From contig CM030715.1 in the NCBI GenBank assembly GCA_017979445.1, positions 33,043,756 through 33,107,755 on the forward strand: a stretch of 64,000 nucleotides of DNA, given 5' to 3'. The stretch is from Akebia trifoliata (Eukaryota; Streptophyta; Magnoliopsida; Ranunculales; Lardizabalaceae). Under the pieces are notes generated by a model. That model ran no database searches. It was not told where the DNA came from and saw nothing but the letters and a program-made list of their open reading frames with translations. How positions within the stretch are numbered: the stretch's first letter is position 1; the number at the start of each line of letters is the position of its first letter. Both the position numbers and the translations under genes were made by a program. This document shows, piece after piece, positions 11,990-23,289 of this stretch.

Positions 11990-14900
11990 TCAAATAAAGC
12001 ACGAATGCCATTTCTTACCTCGAAATTTGTTTGCAATAGCTCCTATCCAAGCTCTGTCTCTATCACTATATGCGTAACTCATGCTAGAAGCCAACAGAAT
12101 GAACCCCCCAATCTTCTTTGATGTCTCGTTGGGACTCAAATCAAGAGCTCCCGGAACTGGCTGTACTAGAAGGGAACGAGTCCCCTCAGGGAGCATCTCC
12201 CAAGCCCCAGTATCTGCACATATTTATAATGGTTTTCGTAATTTCTATTAGCAAACTACACCAAATGACTTCAGCAAGCAATGCTCAATATCGCAAAAGC
12301 ATTGGATGGTCATAAATCAACACGAAGACAATTTCAAGTCACTCAGAGTAGCAAGTAAGAGCTTGCTACTACTAACCAACATAGGCACAGTCCAAGCACA
12401 AACCAAGGTAAATGTGATACAATTATTCACTATTAAAATTAATTTGATTCATTAATAGGCAGTATTAAATATGTACCAAGTTATACACATAAGCTTTTAA
12501 AAAGAAATGATCAAGCAATATATATACGTCATAGAGGGTCCGTCTTCGTAAAATAAAGAATAGATGAAAACAAGAAAAGAGGATGGACTTATCCACTAAT
12601 AGAGTGCAAAGAAGTGAGAAAAGCATTCTTGTTTCAGGGATAGAGTTGAACTTTCATAAGTGACCATTACCCACAACAATAACAAATGAACCATAATTGA
12701 TCTTTTAAAAATAAAAAAAAAGACATAATATCCAATTTCTTGAAATACATGCAAATCCATCTGACACGGTGGACAAAAACATAGTACCTAAAATTACTTT
12801 AAAACTTAAACATGATCTTATCACTACCATGAGAAACCAAAATATGGAAAAGAGAAAAACCCAATTCAACAGGTGGCTTCTTTTCCTTTAGGCCAAAGAA
12901 AAATGTAAAATATACCACTCCGAGGAAAATAGAGTGTGTCCTTCAGATCAGAAAGGCCAATTTGTTGAATCTGTCTTTCAAACAAATCAAGTATGCGAGC
13001 TTTTGATGCATCTTCGGGTAAACTCCAGTAGCCACGTACACATAATGCATCTTTAACTGCCATGAGCTGATGAGTGATGACAAGAGAAGATGAGAGACCA
13101 ATCCATTTTACCTCAAGAATACAATATTTTTTACATTATTTTTCTTATTAATTAAAGATGCATTGAATTGGGACGGTACCACTGATATGGTGTTCGTATT
13201 CTTCAATAGAACATATGTTCCCCAGGCCAAATCCTCCTTCTGAGTATCTGAGAGATGTTCTGACATAACAAATATTTGCCTGTTGCCTTCAGGGAGAGTC
13301 CCTTGGTCCACTGGAGTCGCACCCTGCACATCTTTCTAAGTTTATAAGGGAGGTATTCCACTTTTGGAGCTTTTCGTGTGTTTCCAAAGTTCACAAAACA
13401 CTCACCTGGAAAAGGTATGTAACTAACATAAACAACTGCCTTATGAATCATTCAGAGACTAATGTAACAGAAGAGGTCCTAAAAAACAAAGAACAATAAG
13501 TAAATAAAGTAATTGGTGATTATATCCTTCAAATCCTCTTTAAACTAAAGAAGATAATTCAGAGAAATGATTAGCGAGTGAAATTTCTTATTCCCAAGCT
13601 GTCTTAAGTACATTGTCTTTGTCCAATTTATCAACATATTCATAGGTGCTCGCTCATTAAGTAATCCCTAAAAAACGCATCTAACCAACACGCCAATTTG
13701 ATGATATGGTTGACATTTCAAATTTCAGTTGATTAGAGTCAAGAGGGATAGGGGTGCTACAATTTCAAGTGGTACCAATATGAGCCCCACATCATAGTCA
13801 GGGGCGGAGCTAGTAAGGAGGCAGTGGGAGCACTTGCCTTCACAGAACTTTGAGATACCCCTTATTTTCAATTAATTACATGCCTTATTTGCCCCCACCA
13901 ACTCACCTCCCTCGAATTTTGCACCCCCCCCCCCCCCCCCCCCAACACACACACACAAATTTTTGAAGATGAAATTGTCTCTTGACTAGGCCTTCTTGCA
14001 TAAACAAATTGAAAATGACCTAAATATCATTTTTTTCGACTTCTAAAAAAAATCACTGAATTTCTCTCCAAAACTATTCATCTTCAAGCATACACCATTA
14101 GCTAGTTTGCCCCTTCTACAAAAAATTCCTAGCTCCGTTCCTGTTCAAAGTAAACATCCTATAATGTCAGCTACTTGGCTGGCTGGGTAGCTGCTCATAT
14201 AATTTCTCTGTCTTATGATACCCACGAGCGTATAGAACTATAGATAAACTCTTCCCATCTCCCAGACAATTAAAAATTCATAAATGCAATACCCTTATCT
14301 TAGAAATTTAAATAATCATTGGGTTCCTTCCCAGCAATTTTGTGAAGAATTTAAGCCACCACAAGTTATAATGTATCAAGCTAATCGATCCTATCAATTA
14401 AATTAAAGCACCATCACTTCCCCATTTTTAAGACTACTACGTCCAACCCATTAACGTTTCTTGAGAGAAATCACATTTAAAAAAGCATATAAATATTACC
14501 TTGAGAAATTTACCCATATATGGGAGAGCAATCGAAAATGCCGCCAAAGAAAGACCCAAAACCTCTGATATCTGAATGATAAAAGCAAAACAAACCAAAA
14601 TTAAGGCGATTTGACAGAAACCCAAACATAATATCCATAATTATTATACAAAGATAGTACCAATGAAGGTAGAATTCACTTACGAGCTGCGCAGGAGTGG
14701 TGGGTGAAGGTGAAGTGGAACCGATGAAGTGGTTCAAGAGAAGTAGTGAACCAAAAGTGTATCCTATCCATCTGGGTAAGTATGATTCGTCCAACCCACG
14801 AATCCCTGAACCCCAAAAATAAAAAACCCTCAACAGTTAATCAAAGAAACGAAAGAGAGACAACAATTGAGGGAAATTCACTGACCAAGTGTGAAACGAA

Positions 14901-15080
14901 GAACAGAGAGGTTGAGCTGTTGTTGTTTTGTTTCTGTGGAATCGTCGAGACGAGATGATATGGTTATCTTTCTTCTTCCTCTTCTTCTACTACGACTAAT
15001 ACTAATGTTATTAATGGTTTTGGCGCGAAATCGAAACGGAAAGCCCAGTGGAATTAACGGTTTTGAAGTGATGCTCTCCA

Positions 15081-15081
<1 letters not shown>
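11990..15081 (-). CDS. CCB2: CCB2, cofactor assembly of complex C subunit B, chloroplastic
   Basis: Six exons on the minus strand: 15081-14886, 14805-14684, 14571-14500, 13323-13180, 13066-12916, 12213-11990. They join in frame to 302 residues; Arabidopsis CCB2/HCF208 is slightly shorter. The N-terminus is a basic, Ser/Arg-rich plastid transit peptide (about residues 1-50). Two hydrophobic segments follow, WIGYTFGSLLLLNHF (about 80-95) and LGLSLAAFSIALPYMG (about 111-126), consistent with a thylakoid membrane protein. Conserved downstream blocks are KEDLAWGTYVLLKNT, LCVRGYWSLPE, LPEGTRSLLVQP and YAYSDRDRAWIGAIANKFRG. In Arabidopsis, CCB2 acts with CCB1, CCB3 and CCB4 to attach haem c' covalently to cytochrome b6. 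A good donor (GTAAGA) sits right after the KFRG codons, so an alternative C-terminus is possible. A MITE lies in intron 3. Confidence 0.93.
13799..14143. mobile_element. hAT-like MITE in CCB2 intron 3, with a poly-C tract
   Basis: The ends CAGGGGCGGAGCTAG (13799) and CTAGCTCCGTTCCTG (14143) form a 15-bp terminal inverted repeat with two mismatches, a signature common to hAT-type non-autonomous elements in plants. Inside lies an uninterrupted run of about 20 C (13924-13943) followed by (CA)n. No transposase is encoded. The flanking 8-bp duplication is not recognisable. Confidence 0.7.
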
Positions 15082-15111
<30 letters not shown>

Positions 15112-15148
15112 TTTTTTTTTTTTTTTTAGGCGGGGGGGGGGGGGGCGG
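15081..15148. repeat. (CT)n, poly-T and poly-G tracts in the CCB2 leader
   Basis: On the minus strand this reads as a C-rich run, an A run and a GA repeat that ends right at the CCB2 start codon. Such leaders are common in plant genes, but the long homopolymers are also places where assembly errors are likely. Confidence 0.9.
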
Positions 15149-16232
15149 GGAAGAAAGGGCCGCAGTTAGTAACAAATTAACAATTATATCATATTTAGAT
15201 GGATGGAGAGCGCACCTTCTTCCTTTTTGAGCCACGTGGCATTTTATTTTGATCTTTGATGATGAGTAGTATGATAGAGCTTATTATGCCAAAAAAAATA
15301 TATATATATTTATTATAACACCAATCACAAAACTAGGTGTTTTTTTTTTTTTTCAATTAAATTTATGAGCACTAATTATCTTACAACTCAATTGACTTAC
15401 TTGACATGACAGGCTTAGAAACACTAGATGTGCTCTTTTCGGGATGCAAGATTATGATTCCCCATAAAAAGATGCAGTTTTGTATACTAAGGAGAGCACA
15501 TCTCCGGTTTGCGAACCTGTCACCTCGGGTAAGTTGACTAAGTATGCCACATGCCTAAGTTAGATTATCACAACTCTAAGTTTATTCCTCAACCCTACAC
15601 CCCCCCCCACCCCCCCACAAAAAAAAAAAAAAAAAAAAAAAACTCTGAAATTTCATAATTATCCATTCATCTTACTTTATATTTCAAATATTTTCGTTAA
15701 TTAATTGATAGCAACCCCATTTCTTCCTTTTAGTGTATCTTATTTTCATAACTGAAATACATTAATTTGGTGAATTTATACTTATAAAAAAAAAATAATA
15801 ATAATAATAATAATATATTGGTGTGCACTATAAACTCTTTATATACATTAACGTTAAATAATTATTGATGATTTTTTGGTCACAAAATTTCTCGTCGCAG
15901 TGCTGACATACTCTCTAACGCGTGCCACGTCAAGCCATACAAGCTAATTTTGAAAATTGGGGGTGCATTCAATACACGCAGGGCACATGTTATTGGGGCG
16001 AAGGTCTAGTGGAGCAAACATTTGGGGTTTTAGGTCCCAAAGAGTAGTGTGAAATAGCTTAAATTCATGTAGAACCACACACATCTCAATTATTTTCTAC
16101 TTAGCTTGGGAGCCCATCAAAAGAATGGATATGAGGTACAAAACAAGGATGGCATGCTCAGAAGAATGCACAAGAAATGGTTAGGAACTGAAGTAGGATT
16201 CTGAACAAGAGCACAAAAATGCGGGTCCACAC
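15149..16232. other. Intergenic region between CCB2 and the LPLAT1 pseudogene
   Basis: No gene was seen. It holds the CCB2 upstream region, homopolymer runs (C- and A-rich near 15,601-15,640), an (ATA)n stretch near 15,791-15,815 and a GA-bearing segment. No conserved protein matches either strand. Confidence 0.6.
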
Positions 16233-19200
16233 TTCATTGTTCTTTCCGAGCTTTAGAGCTAGATGGCTTTGTCGGCTTGATTATGTAACCCAGAAAGATC
16301 AACATGAAGGGAACAATGGTGCCAATGTAATACACGCATCTCTTGCATGCTCAACAACTTCACACAACAATTACAGAAGTCAACAAAAAAAAATCTTATA
16401 ATCCTCACTTCGAAAATTTTGAATTGAAGTGAAAAAGATGTATGTAAGATGTGAACTAACCATGAAACCAACACAGGAATAGTTTAAAATCAATACTGTA
16501 TAAGCAAAGTTTGTAAATGTCAGTATCTTCCTAACCAGACCCATATTCTTAGGAATAGTTTGCTGCCATTTGTAAATAACTGCCATAAATGAAAAGGAAA
16601 GCAATTAAACAAATGCTGAAAAATAAAATAAAAACCTTAAAAACAAGAGAAAAAGGGAGGGTAGAAGGATACCTGTTGAACCTGCGATCATCAATGCCGA
16701 TTGAACAAAGAATATGATGTACCCAGGATACAATCCCTGTAGTTTGATGAAACAACAAAAAGGGGGGAAGGATTTAGATTTGGAGCAGTGTCGTTTTGAA
16801 GATTAGAATGGATATTTAAATACTAATCGAAATGACTAGGGCTTTTGACGGATAATGTAAAGGAAGGTAAGATTGCACTTACATGCCAAACAGCACTGAC
16901 TGTTTGTGTAGCCAACAACTGAAAGAAACCAGGGTTTTTCCCTTTCTGAATGAGCCTTTCATAAACATCTGAAACAACATATTTATTAGATTGTCTGGAA
17001 AAAGATATCATTTTAACTAGCTATCCATGGATCTGTGACTTTGTTGCAACGTGAATATAAGATAAATGTTCATATATATTATTATAAAAAACGAATTAGA
17101 ACCAATATATGTCAATCTATTGTACCAACTTTGAAAAATAATTATTCTTGTTCTCGTTTCTGTTCAAACTTCCAAGTAAATTGCAAAATCAAGAGCTGTG
17201 CCAAGTTTGCTTGGCATTGAAATGTAAACACACGCTTGTTCTTCTACATGTGTGTATGCAGACTCACGCATATACGTACGTATAAACATGTATGCTGCAT
17301 TTACATATCTAATCTAACAATGGAATAGAACACATCATCATCATCATCATCAAAGCCTTATCCCAAAGATTTGTTTCAGGTAAACGAATCTTGCTCATTC
17401 CATTCTGTCCTGAGCCACATCTTCTGTTATTGAAAGTGTGTTTTTAATTCGTAAATGCTTCCAACATCCATAAAGAATCAAAAGACACTCACAATATCGA
17501 AGCCAAGTGCTGACTTTTATGTTCCACACAAGTGGCAACTCAACAGCACTCTTCGCCAATTCAATCCCAAGAATATCAACATTTTTTGCACGATCCCACT
17601 GTATTTTTGGTGGAGAAGATTCAGTCCAACCACTGTACCCCAAACCAGAGATGATGATGAAGCCTCTGAGTTTGATCAGATAAAATAATACTTCCCACGT
17701 GCAGTAATGCCAGACATGTATTGGTAACTCAGCCGTTTCCAGAATCCCCATTCTTGGTATAAGGGATCAGAGAACTGCGACAAGGGAAAATGTGGTACCA
17801 GATACAAATACAAGACCATGCACACAGCAGCTTGAATAAGAGCTCCAATGGTTGCACTGTAAGGTGATGGTGATGGTCTTTTCTCTGAGTGGCTCCAAAT
17901 CTGTACAAACCAAATGAACAATAGCTTGGGCTTGAGTATCTCAACAATACAACTAGAGAGAATATATACAAAAGAACAAGGAAAGAAAGATTTTAGACCT
18001 ACTCCTTTCCTTTCTGTCCAGTCGAGATAGTCCTACATTTCATAAACTGGTCCAGCAAAGTGACTTCCACGACAGAGGCAGTAGCCGAAACACTCAAGTA
18101 GCGACGGCAATTGATGAAATCGATTTTCCTTTTGCGCCTTACGAAGATCCTCTTCTTTCAATAACCCATCATTGTAGTTAATGGCACATGAAATGACCTT
18201 CAGTGTCAACACCATTAAGGCTCCTATATTACAAAAGAACAATGCTTCACCATAAGAAGTAAAAGACTTGACCATTAGATTGCATACATACATGTCAATG
18301 ATAGATTAGGGCAAAATTGTCCATGTGGCCAATAGTTATTGCACATTAACCCAATGATTCTTCATAACAGCATACTAAGAAGAAATAAAACTAACATCAT
18401 ATGCAGTTTATATGAAGATATGTTGATCAATAACTATATGCAAGTTTCTCCCATTAATAAAACCCTTCCAATACTCTCACATCAAAGATCTACTTTTTAG
18501 GGCCGAAGAATCTTTGAAATCTTGACTTTGCACATTAAACCCAATGAATTGCCCATATGCTCCAATACTTTCACATCTACATTAAAAGAAACCTCTTGTC
18601 CCCCTAAGGCAAATGTTTGAATCTGGAAAGGATAAAAGTGTTCCTGAACCTCATTAGAAATACAAATTTTCCTCATTCAGAATTATAAAGAGGAATGCCA
18701 TAGATGCGCAGTTTAGGGACATCAGATTTCTCTTTTTACCTTGCTTTGTACTTGATCTCCTAACCATTTTAAAAAAATTAAAATTCAAATACATAAGTTG
18801 GTTATGGTTTCAATGAATTTTCAAATTTTTTTTTTTTTTCCTTTTCCTTTTCAAATTTAGAAAATTCTTGCAGTTACATAAGACCAGTGTTTTATTTATG
18901 GAAAGCAGAAAATAAGTGTCTTGGACATTTTCAATTAAGTAGGCAAAATAGACATGTAAAAGGTCCAAAATAGTGTTTACCAGTTGCATCAATGCCTCCT
19001 TTCTTCCATGCATCTCCACTCATGTAGTATACGTGGCCTACACAAATGTAAGACCAGTCAAGAATTTTGAATTATTATCGTTATTTCTTTTTCGAAGAAG
19101 AACAATTATTACTCACCCCCCTCCAGAAAAGGAGAGATCAACCAGGAAATGACGTAAATGGAAGTAACATTATGGCTCTAACATGATTATTCTACGAGTT

Positions 19201-19281
19201 CTTGTGGTCCACGTTATATAAGGGTATGGAAAAGGAACACATGTATGCATATAAAAATATATGATATACTGAACATATAAC

Positions 19282-20524
19282 CATATAATATATCATTTGG
19301 TTAGATGGAAGATGATTTGTATGCCCAAGAAGAACAGAGGTCTGGGCATAAGGGGTCTTAGATTAGCCAATATAGCACTCTTAGGAAAATGGCTTTGGAG
19401 GTTTGGCGAGGAGAAGGATAATTTGTGGAGGAAGGTTATTAAGGCAAAATACGGGGATAGGGGTTTAGGTTGGTACAATGGTGAGTCTAAAGTCTCGTAT
19501 GGGTGTAGTGTTTGGAAAGAGGTTTTAAAAGTCAGCAATGATTTTGAGCAAGGGATTAGATTCAAAGCAGGTTTGGGGGACGGAATCAAATTTTGGGAGG
19601 ATATTTGGTGCGGCACTTCGTCTCTTGCGAGTCAATTCCCGCCCTTATACACTTGTTCTATTAAGAAGAACCGATCAATTCATCAGTGTTTAGTCGTAAC
19701 GAGACCGGTCATACTTGAGATTTGGGGTTTAGGAGAAATTTTAATGATTGGGAGCTAACTGAGATCACATCTTTCCTTGATCTCCTTCATACGTTTCACC
19801 TCAACAAAAGCGATCAGGATAGGTGGGAATGGACTAGAGCGAAGGACTCGAGATTTTCTGTAAGGTCATTCTATAAGTGGCTTACTTCTCCAGCAGTACG
19901 AGCCATCCCAGGTTCCATCATTTGGTCAAGGTCAGTGCCCTCAAAAATCTCCTTCTTTGTTTGGTTGGCTTCTCTCGGTAGGATTCTTACGATGGATAAC
20001 TTGATTATTCGGGGTTGGATCATTCCCAACTGTTGTCTCCTTTGCTTGATGGAAGGGGAATCGGTTGACCATATTTTTATTCATTGCTCATTCTCCTATA
20101 ATATTTGGTAAAATTTCATTGGTTTATTTAGTATTAATTGAGTCCTTCCTCGTAACTTTTCTTCTTTGTTGGATGAGTGGTCCAGTAATGTCTTTCACAC
20201 AAGAAAACGTTACTTGTGGGCTATGCTCCCTTTCGACTATTGATTGGGGAATTTGGAACGAGAGAAATAACAGGGTGTTCAATGACAAGACCAGAAGTTT
20301 TCATGCAAGTTTTTTAGAGATCTTGGGTTTCCTATATCTATGGTCAAAGCTAAACATAGAGTTCGCAGGTTTTTTTTTTGATGATTTTGTCTTTAGATGG
20401 GATTATCTTTGTAACTAGTATTGTTGTGTTTTTCTTTTCCATTTTGTTCTTTGTGAGGCTTTCTTGGCCTCTTTGTTTTCGTTTTTCCTCTTTGCAATAT
20501 ATTATACTTATCAAAAAAAAAAAA
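19282..20524 (+). mobile_element. 5'-truncated LINE (non-LTR retrotransposon)
   Basis: Encodes, in three shifted frames, the C-terminal part of a plant LINE ORF2: MPKKNRGLGIRGLRLANIAL near the start, then a zf-RVT domain (PSKISFFVWLASLGRILTMD, a CLLC pair and HIFIHCSF), then a diverged tail. It ends in an A-run at about 20,510-20,524. The 10-bp duplication AACATATAAC flanks it at 19272-19281 and 20525-20534, showing target-primed insertion. The reverse-transcriptase core is absent. It lies in intron 1 of the LPLAT1 pseudogene, in antisense. Confidence 0.9.
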
Positions 20525-21381
20525 AACATATAACACAACTGGCCACTAATTTTACACAATAATAAAAAAAAGATTTTCAAATTCTCCTTACGATAAAAGA
20601 GTTGGAGACAAAGGTCCAATCTTGAATTTTCTAAGAATCGTTCAAGTTGATGTTAACCAACCAACTACTCCAAAAGACTGATTTGTTGGAGAGGCAGAGA
20701 ACTATGAATATAAGAGGGTCATGGGGCTTCACTGTAGAGTTACCCAAGACAACATTTAAAGGTCCACTAGGTTGGTTATGCATACGTAATAATTTGATGC
20801 CCTTCTTAATTTTAATGATTCACCTTATGTGAGTGAGTGTCCGTTATACTTCTATTCTATGAGGAGTTGTAACAACAACTAAAAAAATAATTTAATGGAA
20901 TAATAATGGACTACGTTATCAATTCTAAATGAAAATGGTAGTCATAAGCAGTAGATAAGAAAAAAAAATTGGTGGTAATCAACAAAAAATATTTATTAGC
21001 ATAAAATTGCCTAAAACAGAGGTAAAATCTAGAAATAATGGATCAACAAGAACAATAGACATCAAGACTTTTACCTCTAGAAATAATGGATCAACAAGAA
21101 CAATAGACATCAAGACACAGCTTTACTATAGAATCTTCATACTGCAACAACTTTTGAATTTGGAAGTGTGAAAAAATACAGAAGTATACATGATATAAAG
21201 GCTCAATCAAATCTAAAACAACATTAATATTGACATAATCTTTGAATTTCATGTAAGAAAATATGATGCATGAGATACGTTGTATCATTATCAATGTATC
21301 TCATCACAAAAGGGAGGTAGGCATCATATTCTCTTACATTTCAACTTAGTATTGTGTACTTCTCATGGATTTTGTCATAAT

Positions 21382-22026
21382 CATGTTTTTAAAACTTGGT
21401 TTCACATCTCATCTTGTTCAGCCCGATACCAAGTTAACTCGAATGATACGTCTCGTCTCATTTGACATTGAGACAATGGTTTTTAACCATTTAAAAAATC
21501 TGAAAAATTCTGAAATGATTCTTATTAAAAAATGAAGCCACAAAAAACATAAAATAAAAAAAATCATAATATACATATCAAAATAAATAAATTAAATATT
21601 TAATTGTTACATATGTTTCATTTTTATTGTTACGTATGTTTTATCTTCTTTATCCAATTTTGTCTTGAATTGAAAGAAAAATGTGAAGTTTTCCTCCAAA
21701 ACCTTGTTTTTTTTATTCACTTGGTTGAGAAGATGAAGAAAAATCGATCTAAGTGAAAGAATATAGAGTTGAAAAGATTTAACTCGTTTAACTTGGACAA
21801 GATTTTGAAAATCTCGTCTGATACATATAGTTTGTCTCGTGATTTATTCATTGTTGTTAGGTATTATTTGTCTTGGACAAGAATTTGCAAAATCTCGTCC
21901 GAGACGTCTCGCTTATCTCACCATACGTGGACGTCTCAAATAGGTTTGTGACTTGGTCTCATTCAGCTATGATACTGAGTTAACTCGGACAATACGTCTC
22001 GATTTCGGATGAGTTTTAAAACCATG
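21382..22026. mobile_element. Non-autonomous element with CATGTTTTTAAAACT ends
   Basis: Starts CATGTTTTTAAAACTTGG and ends GAGTTTTAAAACCATG, a terminal inverted repeat shared with the element at 9031-9467. TCATAAT occurs immediately to the left (21375-21381) and again one base beyond the right end, a possible 7-bp target duplication. The interior is rich in TCTCGTCTC/GAGACGTCTCG-like motifs with no coding frame. It lies in intron 1 of the LPLAT1 pseudogene. Confidence 0.6.
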
Positions 22027-22596
22027 CTCATAATTGTAGAAATCTTTTAAAAACTTGATTCCCCATTTGAATTGAGAAAGATCTAGAAATGGTTAAAGAT
22101 CGAAACAGGGCACACACAACAATTACCATGCCGTACATGTTTTTAAAATGACTCATCATCCAATATGGGACATCATTTATCCATTTAAGAAGACCAATTC
22201 GCATCTCAAATGAAGAACAAACAAATACAAAAACCCCAAAATTCTTCGCTACGTACCAACCAATAAGATACCCGAATCCAGCGAAGAACGTGAACAAGCA
22301 TCGAAACGTATCCCAACGACATTGGAACAAAAAAATGGAGATTCAAAGAGAAACCGAACATGAGGTAAGACAACAAAGCTCCCGAAGAGGGTGAGTAGAT
22401 ATGCTTCGGTAGTGTTATGGGATCGAACCTCCATAAAAAGCTTACAGGTATAGTAGCAACGAAGCAAAGAAGAAATCGAAGAATAAGAACTGAGACTCCC
22501 ATTCTCGAGCCCCATGTCACGTTTCTACTCTACTATATGTATGTACCGTAGGAGAAGAAGAAGAAATTAAAGCTGATTTTTGGGATCTTGGTATGT

Positions 22597-22812
22597 TGTC
22601 GTATGCTGTGAAATTACAATAATACCCTTAGTACGTGTAGAAATACTGAATTTATTGAGATTCTTGGATGAATATTACAAAAGTCCCAATAGGGTATTTA
22701 TAGGCATTACATCAACCAAGATATATGAAAACTACCTAATATAAATATTCTAGAATATCCTAATTGATATATTCTAAATATCAATATATATTCAAGAATA
22801 TCTATTGTCACA
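22597..22812. repeat. Possible solo LTR fragment
   Basis: A block with AATACTGAATTTATTGAGA, GGATGAATATTACAAAAGTC and GGGTATTTATAGGCATTACA, then AT-rich sequence ending near TATTGTCACAACC, looks like LTR sequence of a plant Copia-type element in reverse orientation. No second LTR or target duplication was seen, so this is weak. Confidence 0.3.
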
Positions 22813-23289
22813 ACCTTCCATTTGGGTAAGATACACTAACAATAATATAATGTATCTCATGCATTTTAATACAGTGCATCTTATTCTCTAATAGTACGAC
22901 CATTGCATGGTTGGGCGTAAAGAAGTAAAGGTAAAGATGGGCTAGTTTTCTAGTCTTTTTATAAAGGCTTTGACACGTGGATTGATGTCCTCGTGTGTTT
23001 TGGGCTTTTCGATTTAAATGCTTCTTGGAAGTACGGTACCGAAGATGGTTAAATGTCATTGTTCGAATAGTTATGGATAGAACCGTTAGTGTTATATAGT
23101 TAGTTACTATACGGTCGGCTCTGTACATTGCATCAGTATGAATTCTGACAGTCCATTTAAGAACATCGATATTTGCAATGGGTGGTCCACGTGGTCGTCG
23201 AATATCTTTGCCGATCGACTAGTTTTATAGCCAACAACGTTTGACAGTAGAGGTGAAAGAGAGATGGTCTTATTAACGTGTGCCCTAAT

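Larger units (their letters stand above)
16233..22502 (-). pseudogene. LPLAT1: Lysophospholipid acyltransferase 1-like (MBOAT) pseudogene
   Basis: Eight exons of a plant LPLAT1/LPCAT gene keep order, phase and GT-AG sites: 22502-22261, 19037-18981, 18223-18003, 17900-17493, 16968-16883, 16736-16673, 16579-16461, 16357-16233. Recognisable blocks include LRFLLCFVATIPVSF, YYMSGDAWKKGGID, GALMVLTLKVISC, FGYCLCRGSHFAGPVYEM, NVDILGIELAKSAVELPLVW and FFQLLATQTVSAVWHG, the last with the MBOAT active-site His. Five lesions break it: a ~23-bp deletion in exon 1 (near 22,298); an in-frame TAG at 18,033-18,035 in place of Lys; a TGA at 17,676-17,678 in place of Trp; a 1-bp deletion near 17,658-17,664; and a ~17-bp deletion in the last exon near 16,340. 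Functional relatives acylate lysophospholipids (Lands cycle) in the ER. The introns show it is not a retrocopy. Confidence 0.9.

Noticed and set aside
15011..15235. Frame with poly-Pro, poly-Lys and Arg-Glu repeats upstream of CCB2
   Set aside because: It is the translation of G, T and CT simple repeats in the CCB2 leader.
22206..22520. Longer open frame at the start of the acyltransferase pseudogene
   Set aside because: It would need a GTG start. The first in-frame ATG is at 22502, and the frame runs out of homology after the 23-bp deletion.
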